From Pseudomonadota bacterium (GTDB lineage: Bacteria; Myxococcota_A; Polyangia; Haliangiales; Haliangiaceae): a stretch of DNA of 10,115 nucleotides. The position numbers were made by a program, and so were the translations under genes. The stretch lies in contig JAEWJO010000778.1 in NCBI GenBank assembly GCA_023386455.1, positions 1 to 10,115 on the forward strand. Reading direction: 5' to 3'. Positions within the stretch are counted from its first letter, which is position 1. Every line of letters begins with the position of its first letter. The notes under the pieces are model-generated. The model saw only the letters and a program-made list of their open reading frames with translations. It was not told the origin of the DNA and did not search any database. Below are positions 1-5,893 of the stretch, piece after piece.

Positions 1-1389
1 GAGCCACAGTGCGGCGAGCTGGACGTCGAACGTGCGCGCGACCGCGTCGACGATCTTGCGCGCCACCTGATCGAGATCGATGCCCGACGACACCGCGCGA
101 CCTGCGTCGTGGAGCGCGACGATCTCCTTCATGCGTGCGGCGAGGCGAGCCTGGTTGTCCTTCAGCGTCAGCGTCATCTGGTTGAACGCCTGCGCGAGGT
201 CGGTCAGCTCGTCGCCGCCCGGGATCTCGATGCGGTGCTCGAGATCGCCGCGCGACACGGCGATCGCGCCGCGGTGCAGCTCGGCGATCGGCGCGCCGAG
301 CCGCCGCGACCAGAACAGCGCGAGCACGAGCGCGAACGCGAGCGCCCCGAGCCCGCCGATCACGAGCGACCGGATCGCGAGCGCCTTCGTCGAGGCGAGC
401 GAGCTGCGATCGACCGCGACCGCGACGATGCCGACCGGCTGATCCTTGGCGTCGAGCAGGCCGGTCGCGGCCATCGTGTAGTTGCGCTCGGGGCCGGCGT
501 CCTCGATGCGGACGTCGAGCTCGCGGATCACGCGCTTGCCGCGCAGTGCCGAGTTGCGCTCGCCGGGCGTCAGCTCGACGGGGACGGCGCGCCGGCCGAG
601 CGGGGAGCGGAACGTGACGTCGAGCTCGCCACCGATGCCGCCGAGGAGCACGTCGGCGGACAGCGCGCCCTTGATGCTGTCGGCGAAGTCGGCGTCGAGC
701 GGCACGCTGAGCACGGCGACGCCGCGCAACGTCAGGCTCGCGTCGACGATCGGCGACACCGCGCGCACGACGACGCGCTGGCCGACGGCGACGAGCGTGA
801 CGCCGCGGGTCCAGGTCTGGCCCGCGACGACGACCGGATCGTTCGGCGTGATGCCGACGTCATCGAACCGCTTCGGCGCGTTGCCGATGACGCGATCGAA
901 CACGACCGCGCCGGCCTGATCGACGAGCTGTAGCCGCGCCGACGGCACGTGCGCGCTCTCGCGGGCGAACCACGCCTCGATCGCGGCGGGCCCGTTGCCC
1001 ATCGCGGCGACGAGGTCGCTCGACTCCGACAGCTGGACCGTCTCGTCGCCGAGTCGCTCGACCGAGCGCAGGATCAGGTTGAGGCCGACGGTCAGCTGGC
1101 GATCGGCGTCGTCGCGCAGGCCGGCCTCGAGGCTCGACAGGATGACGCCGGTCGCGATCGTCGCGACGATCGCCACCGGCACGAGCGCCGCGAACGCCAT
1201 CGCGACGACGAGCTTCGTGCGCAGGCGCAACCGCAGCTGGGGCGGCGGCGTCGGCGCGGGCTTCGGCACGCGGATCAGCTTGTCGGTCGTGAGCTTCTTG
1301 ATCCCGCGCGGCTCGGTATCGGCGCCGAGCCGTGGCCGCGGCCATGGCGTCGGCGTGAAGTCGCTCGAGTCGCGCTTGTCGTCGGTCAC
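1..1389 (-). CDS. Membrane sensor protein with HAMP and GAF domains (partial, C-terminus beyond left edge)
   Basis: The frame is open from a GTG at 1389 to the left edge (463 codons, no stop), so only the N-terminal part is present. Residues 1-57 are a proline- and arginine-rich cytoplasmic stretch, and residues 60-84 form the first membrane helix. About 250 residues of probable periplasmic sensor region follow. Their last part (GIVAVAVDRSSL, just before the second helix) resembles the end of Cache-type sensors, but that fold is my inference. Residues 338-360 form the second helix. A HAMP linker spans about 358-415, with the typical RGDLEHRI and DEL..LAQAFNQMT segments. The last 40 residues (LHDAGRAVSSGIDLDQ) look like the start of a GAF domain. 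The output domain, perhaps a histidine kinase, diguanylate cyclase or phosphatase, is outside the window. The GTG overlaps the stop of the upstream peptide-binding lipoprotein gene by four bases (GTGA), which fixes the start and implies translational coupling. Confidence 0.85.
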   Translation of the reverse strand, partial: MTDDKRDSSDFTPTPWPRPRLGADTEPRGIKKLTTDKLIRVPKPAPTPPPQLRLRLRTKLVVAMAFAALVPVAIVATIATGVILSSLEAGLRDDADRQLTVGLNLILRSVERLGDETVQLSESSDLVAAMGNGPAAIEAWFARESAHVPSARLQLVDQAGAVVFDRVIGNAPKRFDDVGITPNDPVVVAGQTWTRGVTLVAVGQRVVVRAVSPIVDASLTLRGVAVLSVPLDADFADSIKGALSADVLLGGIGGELDVTFRSPLGRRAVPVELTPGERNSALRGKRVIRELDVRIEDAGPERNYTMAATGLLDAKDQPVGIVAVAVDRSSLASTKALAIRSLVIGGLGALAFALVLALFWSRRLGAPIAELHRGAIAVSRGDLEHRIEIPGGDELTDLAQAFNQMTLTLKDNQARLAARMKEIVALHDAGRAVSSGIDLDQVARKIVDAVARTFDVQLAALWL

Positions 1390-2972
1390 CGCGCCCCCGT
1401 CTGCCGCCGGATCAACGGATACACTGGATGGCCGGTCGGCGACAGCACGACGCGCTCGAGCTCGGCGCGGCCCGCGACGACGAGCTCGGAGTGCGCGATC
1501 GGCACCCACGGCGCATCGGCGGCGATCTTGTCCTGGATCGCCGCGTAGAGCGCCTCGCGCTTGGCCTCGCTCGCCGCGGCCTGCGCGTCGAGCAGCATCT
1601 GATCGACCTCGGTGTCGGCGTACAGCGCGACGTTCTGCGCGCCCTTCTCCGTGTTCGCCTGCTTCGAGTGCAGGAGCACGTAGAGGAAGTTATCGGGATC
1701 GCCGGTGTCGCCGACCCAGCCGAACACGCACATGTCGTGCTTGCCGGCCTGGATCGCGGCGCGGTGCGCGGGATACGGCATGATCTCGAGCTCGGTCTTG
1801 ATCCCGACCTGCGCGAGCGACGCCTGGAGAAACCGCGCGACCCGCTCGGGCTGCGGCAGGTACGGGCGCGGCGTCGACGGCGCGTACAGCTTGTAGACGT
1901 GGTTCGGATCGAACGTGCCGTCGGCCTCGGCCTCGGCGAGCAGCTGCTTCGCGGCCGCCGGATCGTAGTGATACTTCGTCTTCGGCTCGTGATAGCCCCA
2001 CATCGTCGGCGGCAGCGGCGTGTCGGCGGCGATCGCGCGCCCCTGGTAGCCGAGCTTCACGATCGGTTCCTTGTTGATCGCGTAGTTCGCGGCGCGCCGC
2101 ACGCGGACGTCGTCGAACGGCGGCTGCTGCGTGTTGAACGCGAGATAGCTGATGTCGTTGCCCGGCGTGTGATGCAACACGAGGTCCGGGTGCAGCTCGA
2201 CGAACGGCTGCTCGTCGGGGAGGATCGCCATCGCGAGGTCGACCGACCCAGACTCGAGATTGATGAGGCGCTGCCGCGCGTCGACGACGACCTGGAACAC
2301 GATCTGCGTGAGGCCCGCCGGCGGTCCCCAGTAGCCCGCGAACCTGCGGACGACGACGCGCGAGCCTCGCGTCCACGAATCGAACACGAACGGCCCGGTC
2401 CCGACCGGGTGATCCTTGAACTCGTCGTGCCACTTCATCACCGCGGCCGGCGACACCATCGGGAACATCGCGAGGTTGCCGAGCAGCGGCGCGTACTTTC
2501 GCCGGACGTGGATCTCGATCGTGAGCGGGCCGGTCGCGGCGACGCGCTCGACGTCGTTCATCATCGATCGCCAGTAGCTCGCGGCGTTGCCGAGCGTGGC
2601 CGGATGGCCGTTCACCAGCAGGCGCTCGAACGAGAACACCGCGGCGGTCGCATCGAACGGCGTTCCGTCGTGGAACAGCACGCCGGCGCGCAGCGCGAAC
2701 GTCCACGTGAGGCCATCCTCCGAGACCTGCCACGACGTCGCGAGGCGAGGCTCGATGTCGGTCGTGCCGGCCTTCCAGCCGACGAGACCCTCGAAGATCA
2801 GCTCGCCGACCTCGATCGATTCACTATCGGTCGCCAGCACCGGATCGAGCGCGATCACGTCCGCGGCCTGCGCGACGACGAGGGCACCCGGGTCGCGACG
2901 CTGGCGCAGCGTCTCGCGGCGGGCGTCGCAGCCCCCCAGGGCCACCAGGGCAGTGAGCGCCCATACCCTCAT
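1386..2972 (-). CDS. DppA-like peptide-binding lipoprotein of an ABC importer (SBP_bac_5 family)
   Basis: This 528-residue protein is a family 5 extracellular solute-binding protein, which captures peptides in the periplasm. I chose the ATG at 2972 because it begins directly with a lipoprotein signal peptide (hydrophobic residues 3-13, lipobox LGGC, lipidated Cys15). A GTG at 3020 would add 16 polar residues ahead of it, and the Shine-Dalgarno at the ATG is poor. Family landmarks are GTGPFVF (191-197), LAFNTQQPPFDDVRVRRA (277-294) and GWVGDTGDPDNF (418-429). In E. coli DppA the matching segments hold the Asp that binds the dipeptide amino group and the Arg that binds its carboxylate. Here Asp422 (three residues after Trp419) and Arg369 (in TPRPYLP) occupy these places, so a dipeptide or short peptide is the likely ligand. 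Length is normal for the family. No permease or ATPase gene adjoins it. The coupled downstream gene is a membrane sensor, so the protein may serve sensing as well as, or instead of, uptake. Confidence 0.9.
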   Translation of the reverse strand: MRVWALTALVALGGCDARRETLRQRRDPGALVVAQAADVIALDPVLATDSESIEVGELIFEGLVGWKAGTTDIEPRLATSWQVSEDGLTWTFALRAGVLFHDGTPFDATAAVFSFERLLVNGHPATLGNAASYWRSMMNDVERVAATGPLTIEIHVRRKYAPLLGNLAMFPMVSPAAVMKWHDEFKDHPVGTGPFVFDSWTRGSRVVVRRFAGYWGPPAGLTQIVFQVVVDARQRLINLESGSVDLAMAILPDEQPFVELHPDLVLHHTPGNDISYLAFNTQQPPFDDVRVRRAANYAINKEPIVKLGYQGRAIAADTPLPPTMWGYHEPKTKYHYDPAAAKQLLAEAEADGTFDPNHVYKLYAPSTPRPYLPQPERVARFLQASLAQVGIKTELEIMPYPAHRAAIQAGKHDMCVFGWVGDTGDPDNFLYVLLHSKQANTEKGAQNVALYADTEVDQMLLDAQAAASEAKREALYAAIQDKIAADAPWVPIAHSELVVAGRAELERVVLSPTGHPVYPLIRRQTGAR

Positions 2973-2991
2973 TTCCGTGGAACTGTACCAC

Positions 2992-3001
2992 CGGCCGGCC
3001 G
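2992..3001. promoter_or_regulatory. 10-bp palindrome in the divergent promoter region (possible operator)
   Basis: CGGCCGGCCG is a perfect palindrome. It lies 19 bp upstream of the leftward lipoprotein ATG and just before the -35 element proposed for the rightward genes. Its placement would suit a regulator acting on both directions. In such GC-rich DNA a 10-bp palindrome of only G and C can arise by chance, so the operator role is a weak inference. Confidence 0.25.
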
Positions 3002-3002
3002 A

Positions 3003-3031
3003 TTGACTCTCGCCTTTCACTGACTTAGCGT
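3003..3031 (+). promoter_or_regulatory. Probable sigma-70-type promoter for the TRAP operon
   Basis: TTGACT at 3003-3008 matches the -35 consensus at five of six positions. It is followed, after exactly 17 bp, by TAGCGT at 3026-3031, which keeps the key TA...T positions of a -10 element. Transcription would start near 3038, leaving a leader of about 60 bases before the ATG at 3101. The surrounding 40 bp are noticeably less GC-rich than the coding DNA. The -10 is weak, so this is a candidate rather than a certain promoter. Confidence 0.45.
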
Positions 3032-3032
3032 C

Positions 3033-3080
3033 CCCAGACCACCGTGTGGTTCACGGTGAATCTGGGACCACCGTCACCGT
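3033..3080 (+). promoter_or_regulatory. Inverted and direct CACCGT repeats upstream of the TRAP operon (operator or leader hairpins)
   Basis: CCCAGA (3033-3038) pairs with TCTGGG (3061-3066). Nested inside, CACCGTG (3040-3046) pairs with CACGGTG (3052-3058) around a 5-base loop. The same ACGGTGA (3053-3059) can instead pair with TCACCGT (3074-3080), so the two hairpins exclude each other. CACCGT occurs three times (3040, 3069, 3075), and the nonamer GACCACCGT occurs twice (3037 and 3066). The second hairpin ends two bases before the Shine-Dalgarno at 3083. If transcription starts near 3038, the outer stem of the first hairpin would not be transcribed, which favours a DNA-binding operator. If it starts earlier, RNA switching is possible. 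Confidence 0.45.
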
Positions 3081-3082
3081 CG

Positions 3083-3090
3083 AAGGGGAG
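3083..3090 (+). promoter_or_regulatory. Shine-Dalgarno fixing the TatT start
   Basis: AAGGGGAG lies 10 bases before the ATG at 3101. Together with the lipoprotein signal that starts there, it selects this ATG over the ATG at 3044, which would add 19 residues ahead of the signal peptide and has no such site. Confidence 0.75.
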
Positions 3091-3100
3091 CCTCCGTCCA

Positions 3101-4033
3101 ATGCGTCTGTTCTCTCTGGTTATCTTTTCCGCTGCGCTCGCCGCCTGCAGTATCGGCGAGAACATCGCATTGAAGTCGACATCCAAGATCCTGCTGCGCG
3201 GCCAGCCGAGCTTGCAGATGGAGGCCGACTACGATCTCGCGCGCTCCGCGATCCCGGGCGCGCTGAAGACCGTCGAGGCCTTCTGGGTCGCCGGTCCACC
3301 CGACGACGCGCGCGAGCGCCTCGAGCGGATCCTCACCGAGGGCTACTGCCAGTACGGCACCGCGTTCGTCGAGGACGACTGGGAGGAGGCGAAGTTCCGC
3401 CAGGACCTCCCGGCCATCGAGTATCACAACAACCGCGCGACCCACATCTTCACGCGCTGCCTCAACTACGCGCTGAAGACGCTCGGCCCGCGCTGGCAAA
3501 AAGAGATCTTCTCCGACACCGACACGGTCAACAAGCTGATCAAGGACACCGGCGGCGGCTCGCGCTTCGCGCTGCTGTTTGCCGGCACGGCGCTCGGCTC
3601 GCTCATCAACCACAACCTGACGCGCATCGAGATGCTCGGTCACCTCGCGACGGCGCAGGGGATCATGGAGCGCGTCATCGAGATCGACAAGAAGCAGGGT
3701 CCGCCGGCCAACAAGGCCCACGCGGCCCTGCCCTACATCGCGCTCGGCATGATCCACTCCGCCAAGCCCAAGTCGATGGGCGGCGATCCCGACAAGGCGA
3801 AGATGTACTTCGAGGAGGGCCTCAAGGTCTCCGACGACAAGTTCCTGCTCGCCCGCGTGCTCATGGCGTACCGCGTCGGTCTCCAGACCAACGATGAGAA
3901 ATTTTTCCACGATCAGCTCGTCAAAGTTCTCGAGACCCCACCGTCGGTGTGGCCCGAGCAGCGTCTTGCCAACGAGGTGGCCCATCGTCGGGCGCGCCGT
4001 TATCTCTCGCACGAGAAGGAGCTCTTCCAATGA
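3101..4033 (+). CDS. tatT: TatT-family lipoprotein of a TPR-associated TRAP transporter (TPAT)
   Basis: This 310-residue lipoprotein has hydrophobic residues 3-15 and a lipobox LAAC with Cys16, so it is expected to be membrane-anchored in the periplasm. The family (T component, known from Treponema pallidum Tp0956) is an alpha-helical protein built of cryptic TPR-like repeats. It forms a complex with the TRAP binding protein and has a central pore thought to hand a ligand to it. Recognition rests on the overall helical pattern and on the C-terminal signature: GGDPDKAKMYFEEGL at 227-241, then KFLLARVLMAYRVGLQTND, then FHDQLVKVL, all typical of this family. The start is set by the Shine-Dalgarno at 3083. 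The stop overlaps the start of the DctP gene by four bases (ATGA), matching the usual TatT-TatP pairing. The symbol refers to the TPAT T component, not to twin-arginine translocation. Confidence 0.85.
   Translation: MRLFSLVIFSAALAACSIGENIALKSTSKILLRGQPSLQMEADYDLARSAIPGALKTVEAFWVAGPPDDARERLERILTEGYCQYGTAFVEDDWEEAKFRQDLPAIEYHNNRATHIFTRCLNYALKTLGPRWQKEIFSDTDTVNKLIKDTGGGSRFALLFAGTALGSLINHNLTRIEMLGHLATAQGIMERVIEIDKKQGPPANKAHAALPYIALGMIHSAKPKSMGGDPDKAKMYFEEGLKVSDDKFLLARVLMAYRVGLQTNDEKFFHDQLVKVLETPPSVWPEQRLANEVAHRRARRYLSHEKELFQ
4016..4021 (+). promoter_or_regulatory. Shine-Dalgarno inside the end of tatT, deciding the dctP start
   Basis: AAGGAG lies 8 bases before the ATG at 4030 and 11 before the second ATG at 4033. 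The first gives a 4-base ATGA overlap with the tatT stop and is preferred. Either start leaves the signal peptide essentially unchanged. Confidence 0.7.
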
Positions 4034-5091
4034 TGAGGTTCACCCAGCTGCTGTCCGTCGCCACCCTGGCCACCACCCTGGCGGCGGTCTCGCCCGCTCG
4101 CGCGGAGAGCACCGAGATCCGCCTCGCCACGCTCGCGCCATCGGGTAGCCCGTGGATGCAGGTCCTCAACAAGGCGCAGGCCGAGATCAAGGACAAGACC
4201 GCCGGCCGCGTCACCCTCAAGTATTACGAGGGTGGCCAGCAGGGTGACGAGCGCGACTTCGTCCGCAAGATCAAGCTCGGCCAGCTCGACGGCGCCGCGG
4301 TGACCTCGATCGGCCTCGCGATGATCGACGAGTCGATCCGCGTGCTCGAGCTGCCGATGATGTTCCAGTCGGCCGAGGAGGTCGACTACGTCGCCGACAA
4401 GATGTGGCCCTATTTCCAGAAGAAGTTCGAGAAGAAGGGCTTCCGCCTGAACGACCGCGGCGAGGTCGGTTGGGTCTACTTCATGTCGAAGTCGAAGGTC
4501 GACTCGCTCGCGTCGCTCAAGGGCCAGAAGCTCTGGATGTGGGGCGACGACCAGCTCGTCGGCGCGATGTTCAAGAAGCTCGGCCTGAACGGCGTGCCGC
4601 TCGGCGTCCCCGAGGTCGATGCCGCGCTCACGAGCGGCAAGATCGACGCGTGCTACGGCTCGCCCGTCGCCTCGGTCGCGCTGCAGTGGTACTCGAAGGT
4701 CAAGTACATGACCTCGATGCCGATGAGCTTCGCGATCGGCGCGACCGTCGTGTCGGTCGACTCGATCAAGAAGCTGTCGGCCGAGGATCAGAAGATCGTC
4801 GAGACGATCGGCAAGTCGGCCAGCAAGAAGCTCCGCAAGGTCATCCGCAAGGCGAACGAGGACGCGAAGACCACGATGACCCGCAAGGGCGTGACGGTCG
4901 TCCAGACGCCGGTCGCGATGGTCTCGGACTTCGAGAAGAACGCTCAGGAGGTCTGGAAGGAGCTCACGGGCAAGATCTTCTCGAAGGAGGAGCTCGACAT
5001 GGTGATCAAGTACCGTGACGAGTACCGGGCGAAGAAGGGCGGCAAGGCTGCCCCCACCGCGGCTGCCGCGGCTGCTCCGGCGAAGAAGTAG
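4030..5091 (+). CDS. dctP: TRAP transporter periplasmic binding protein, DctP family (TatP type)
   Basis: This is a 353-residue DctP-type solute receptor with a Sec signal peptide and probable cleavage after Ala25 (SPARA/E). Family landmarks are EIRLATLAPSGSPWM near the mature N-terminus, YEGGQQGDERDFVRKIKLGQLDGAAVTS (66-93), ELPMMF (107-112), and the LKGQKLW...GVPLGVPEVDAALTSGKIDACYGSP region (163-212). In classical DctP/SiaP proteins the motif after LKG.K carries the Arg that salt-bridges the substrate carboxylate. Here Trp169 occupies that place, followed by Met170 and Trp171. This suggests a non-carboxylate, more hydrophobic ligand, as proposed for Treponema TatP (Tp0957). The last 19 residues are a low-complexity Lys/Ala/Pro tail. 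The gene is coupled to tatT by a 4-base overlap and followed by a terminator-like hairpin before the membrane subunits, so it can be made in excess of them. Confidence 0.92.
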   Translation: MMRFTQLLSVATLATTLAAVSPARAESTEIRLATLAPSGSPWMQVLNKAQAEIKDKTAGRVTLKYYEGGQQGDERDFVRKIKLGQLDGAAVTSIGLAMIDESIRVLELPMMFQSAEEVDYVADKMWPYFQKKFEKKGFRLNDRGEVGWVYFMSKSKVDSLASLKGQKLWMWGDDQLVGAMFKKLGLNGVPLGVPEVDAALTSGKIDACYGSPVASVALQWYSKVKYMTSMPMSFAIGATVVSVDSIKKLSAEDQKIVETIGKSASKKLRKVIRKANEDAKTTMTRKGVTVVQTPVAMVSDFEKNAQEVWKELTGKIFSKEELDMVIKYRDEYRAKKGGKAAPTAAAAAAPAKK

Positions 5092-5111
5092 TCGGCGAAG
5101 CGACTGCTCCG

Positions 5112-5150
5112 ACGGCCGCGGTCACCCGATCGCGGCCGTTTTCCGTTTTC
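5112..5150 (+). terminator. Intrinsic terminator or attenuator between dctP and dctQ
   Basis: ACGGCCGCG (5112-5120) and CGCGGCCGT (5131-5139) form a perfect 9-bp GC-rich stem around a 10-base loop. A T-rich run follows (TTTTCCGTTTTC, ending at 5150). It starts 20 bases after the dctP stop and ends 50 bases before the dctQ start. The position is typical for partial termination that keeps the binding protein more abundant than the membrane subunits. I see no convincing new promoter between it and dctQ. Confidence 0.7.
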
Positions 5151-5200
5151 GGGGCCCCTGCCGATTGAGGGCGGGCCTTCGGGGCACGTACCATCACCCG

Positions 5201-5890
5201 GTGAGCGAAAAAGACGACGACGAGCCGGACGCGCCGTCGAAGGGGACGGATGCCGAGGTCGTGGGGCCCGAGGCCGTTCCCGAGGCGAAGCACTCGAACG
5301 AGCGACCGAGCCAGCTGCAGCTCGACATCGACAACGCGATCGATCCGCATCCCACGTTCCCGGACGACGGTGCGGTATCGCGCTACGTCCGGATCGTCGA
5401 CAACTCGCTCGGCGCGATCGAGCAGGCGTTCCTGTTCGCGCTTCTTGCCGCGGTCGTGCTGACCGCCGCGAGCGCCGCGCTGTCCGACAAGATGTTCGGC
5501 CACCACCTCGGACGGTGGTGGTTCACCGTCGTCCGCGGCGGCACGTTCACGATCGCGATGATGGGCGCCGTCTACGCGACGCACCAGCAGCGCCACCTCG
5601 CGATGGACCTGATCTCGCGGCGCCTGTCGCCGCGCGGCCGGCTCGTGCTCGGCGTGCTGCTGAAGGTGTTCACGATCCTCATCGCCGCGCTCCTGTTCCG
5701 CAGCGGCATGCACCAGCGCGAGCACGTCGGCGGCGGTGGCGAGGAGTTCATCTCCGACAAGTCGATCGTCACGATGATGCCGATCGGCGCCGCGCTGATC
5801 ATTCTCCACTCCTTGCTGCACATCGTGATCGACATCGATTACCTGGTGCGCGGCAAGCTCCTGCCCGAGAAGGCAAGGACGGGGCACTAA
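5201..5890 (+). CDS. dctQ: TRAP transporter small membrane subunit, DctQ family
   Basis: This protein of about 229 residues has four predicted membrane helices, the DctQ pattern: about 73-95, 107-127, 147-167 and 191-215. The segment ATHQQRHLAMDLISRRLS (126-143) after helix 2 is the family's conserved H...D motif. DctQ forms a complex with DctM in the inner membrane. I chose the GTG at 5201. Any upstream in-frame start would run back through the terminator into dctP, and no in-frame ATG precedes the first helix. No good Shine-Dalgarno is visible (a GGGG run lies 16 bases upstream). The N-terminal 60-70 residues before helix 1 are highly acidic and proline-rich, longer than in usual DctQ proteins, and probably cytoplasmic and disordered. 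The stop is three bases before the dctM ATG. Confidence 0.88.
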   Translation: MSEKDDDEPDAPSKGTDAEVVGPEAVPEAKHSNERPSQLQLDIDNAIDPHPTFPDDGAVSRYVRIVDNSLGAIEQAFLFALLAAVVLTAASAALSDKMFGHHLGRWWFTVVRGGTFTIAMMGAVYATHQQRHLAMDLISRRLSPRGRLVLGVLLKVFTILIAALLFRSGMHQREHVGGGGEEFISDKSIVTMMPIGAALIILHSLLHIVIDIDYLVRGKLLPEKARTGH

Positions 5891-5893
5891 GCC

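Noticed and set aside
109..933. Plus-strand frame of 274 codons opposite the sensor gene
   Set aside because: It is repetitive Arg/Asp/Ala composition. The minus-strand frame running through to the left edge shows membrane helices, HAMP and GAF, so this is a shadow.
860..1345. Minus-strand frame of 161 codons within the sensor gene region
   Set aside because: It is in a different frame from the sensor, consists almost only of Arg, Ala and Asp, and has no ribosome site or domain.
1428..3023. Open frame of 531 codons on the plus strand across the peptide-binding lipoprotein gene
   Set aside because: It is compositionally Arg/Asp/Val-rich without motifs, while the opposite strand encodes an unmistakable SBP_bac_5 lipoprotein.
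2979..3040. A leftward sigma-70 promoter for the lipoprotein gene (TACAGT-like -10 on the minus strand)
   Set aside because: No acceptable -35 element lies 16-18 bp upstream of it, so I could not support a specific leftward promoter.
5038..5088. Ala/Lys-rich end of dctP as a possible frameshift or assembly error
   Set aside because: The frame is intact to a clean stop followed by a terminator hairpin. Lys/Ala/Pro tails are common in proteins of GC-rich genomes.
5151..5189. GGGGCCCC palindrome and GGCCTTCGGGGC in the dctP-dctQ gap as a second terminator
   Set aside because: The palindrome has no loop, the second element gives only a couple of pairs, and neither is followed by a T run.
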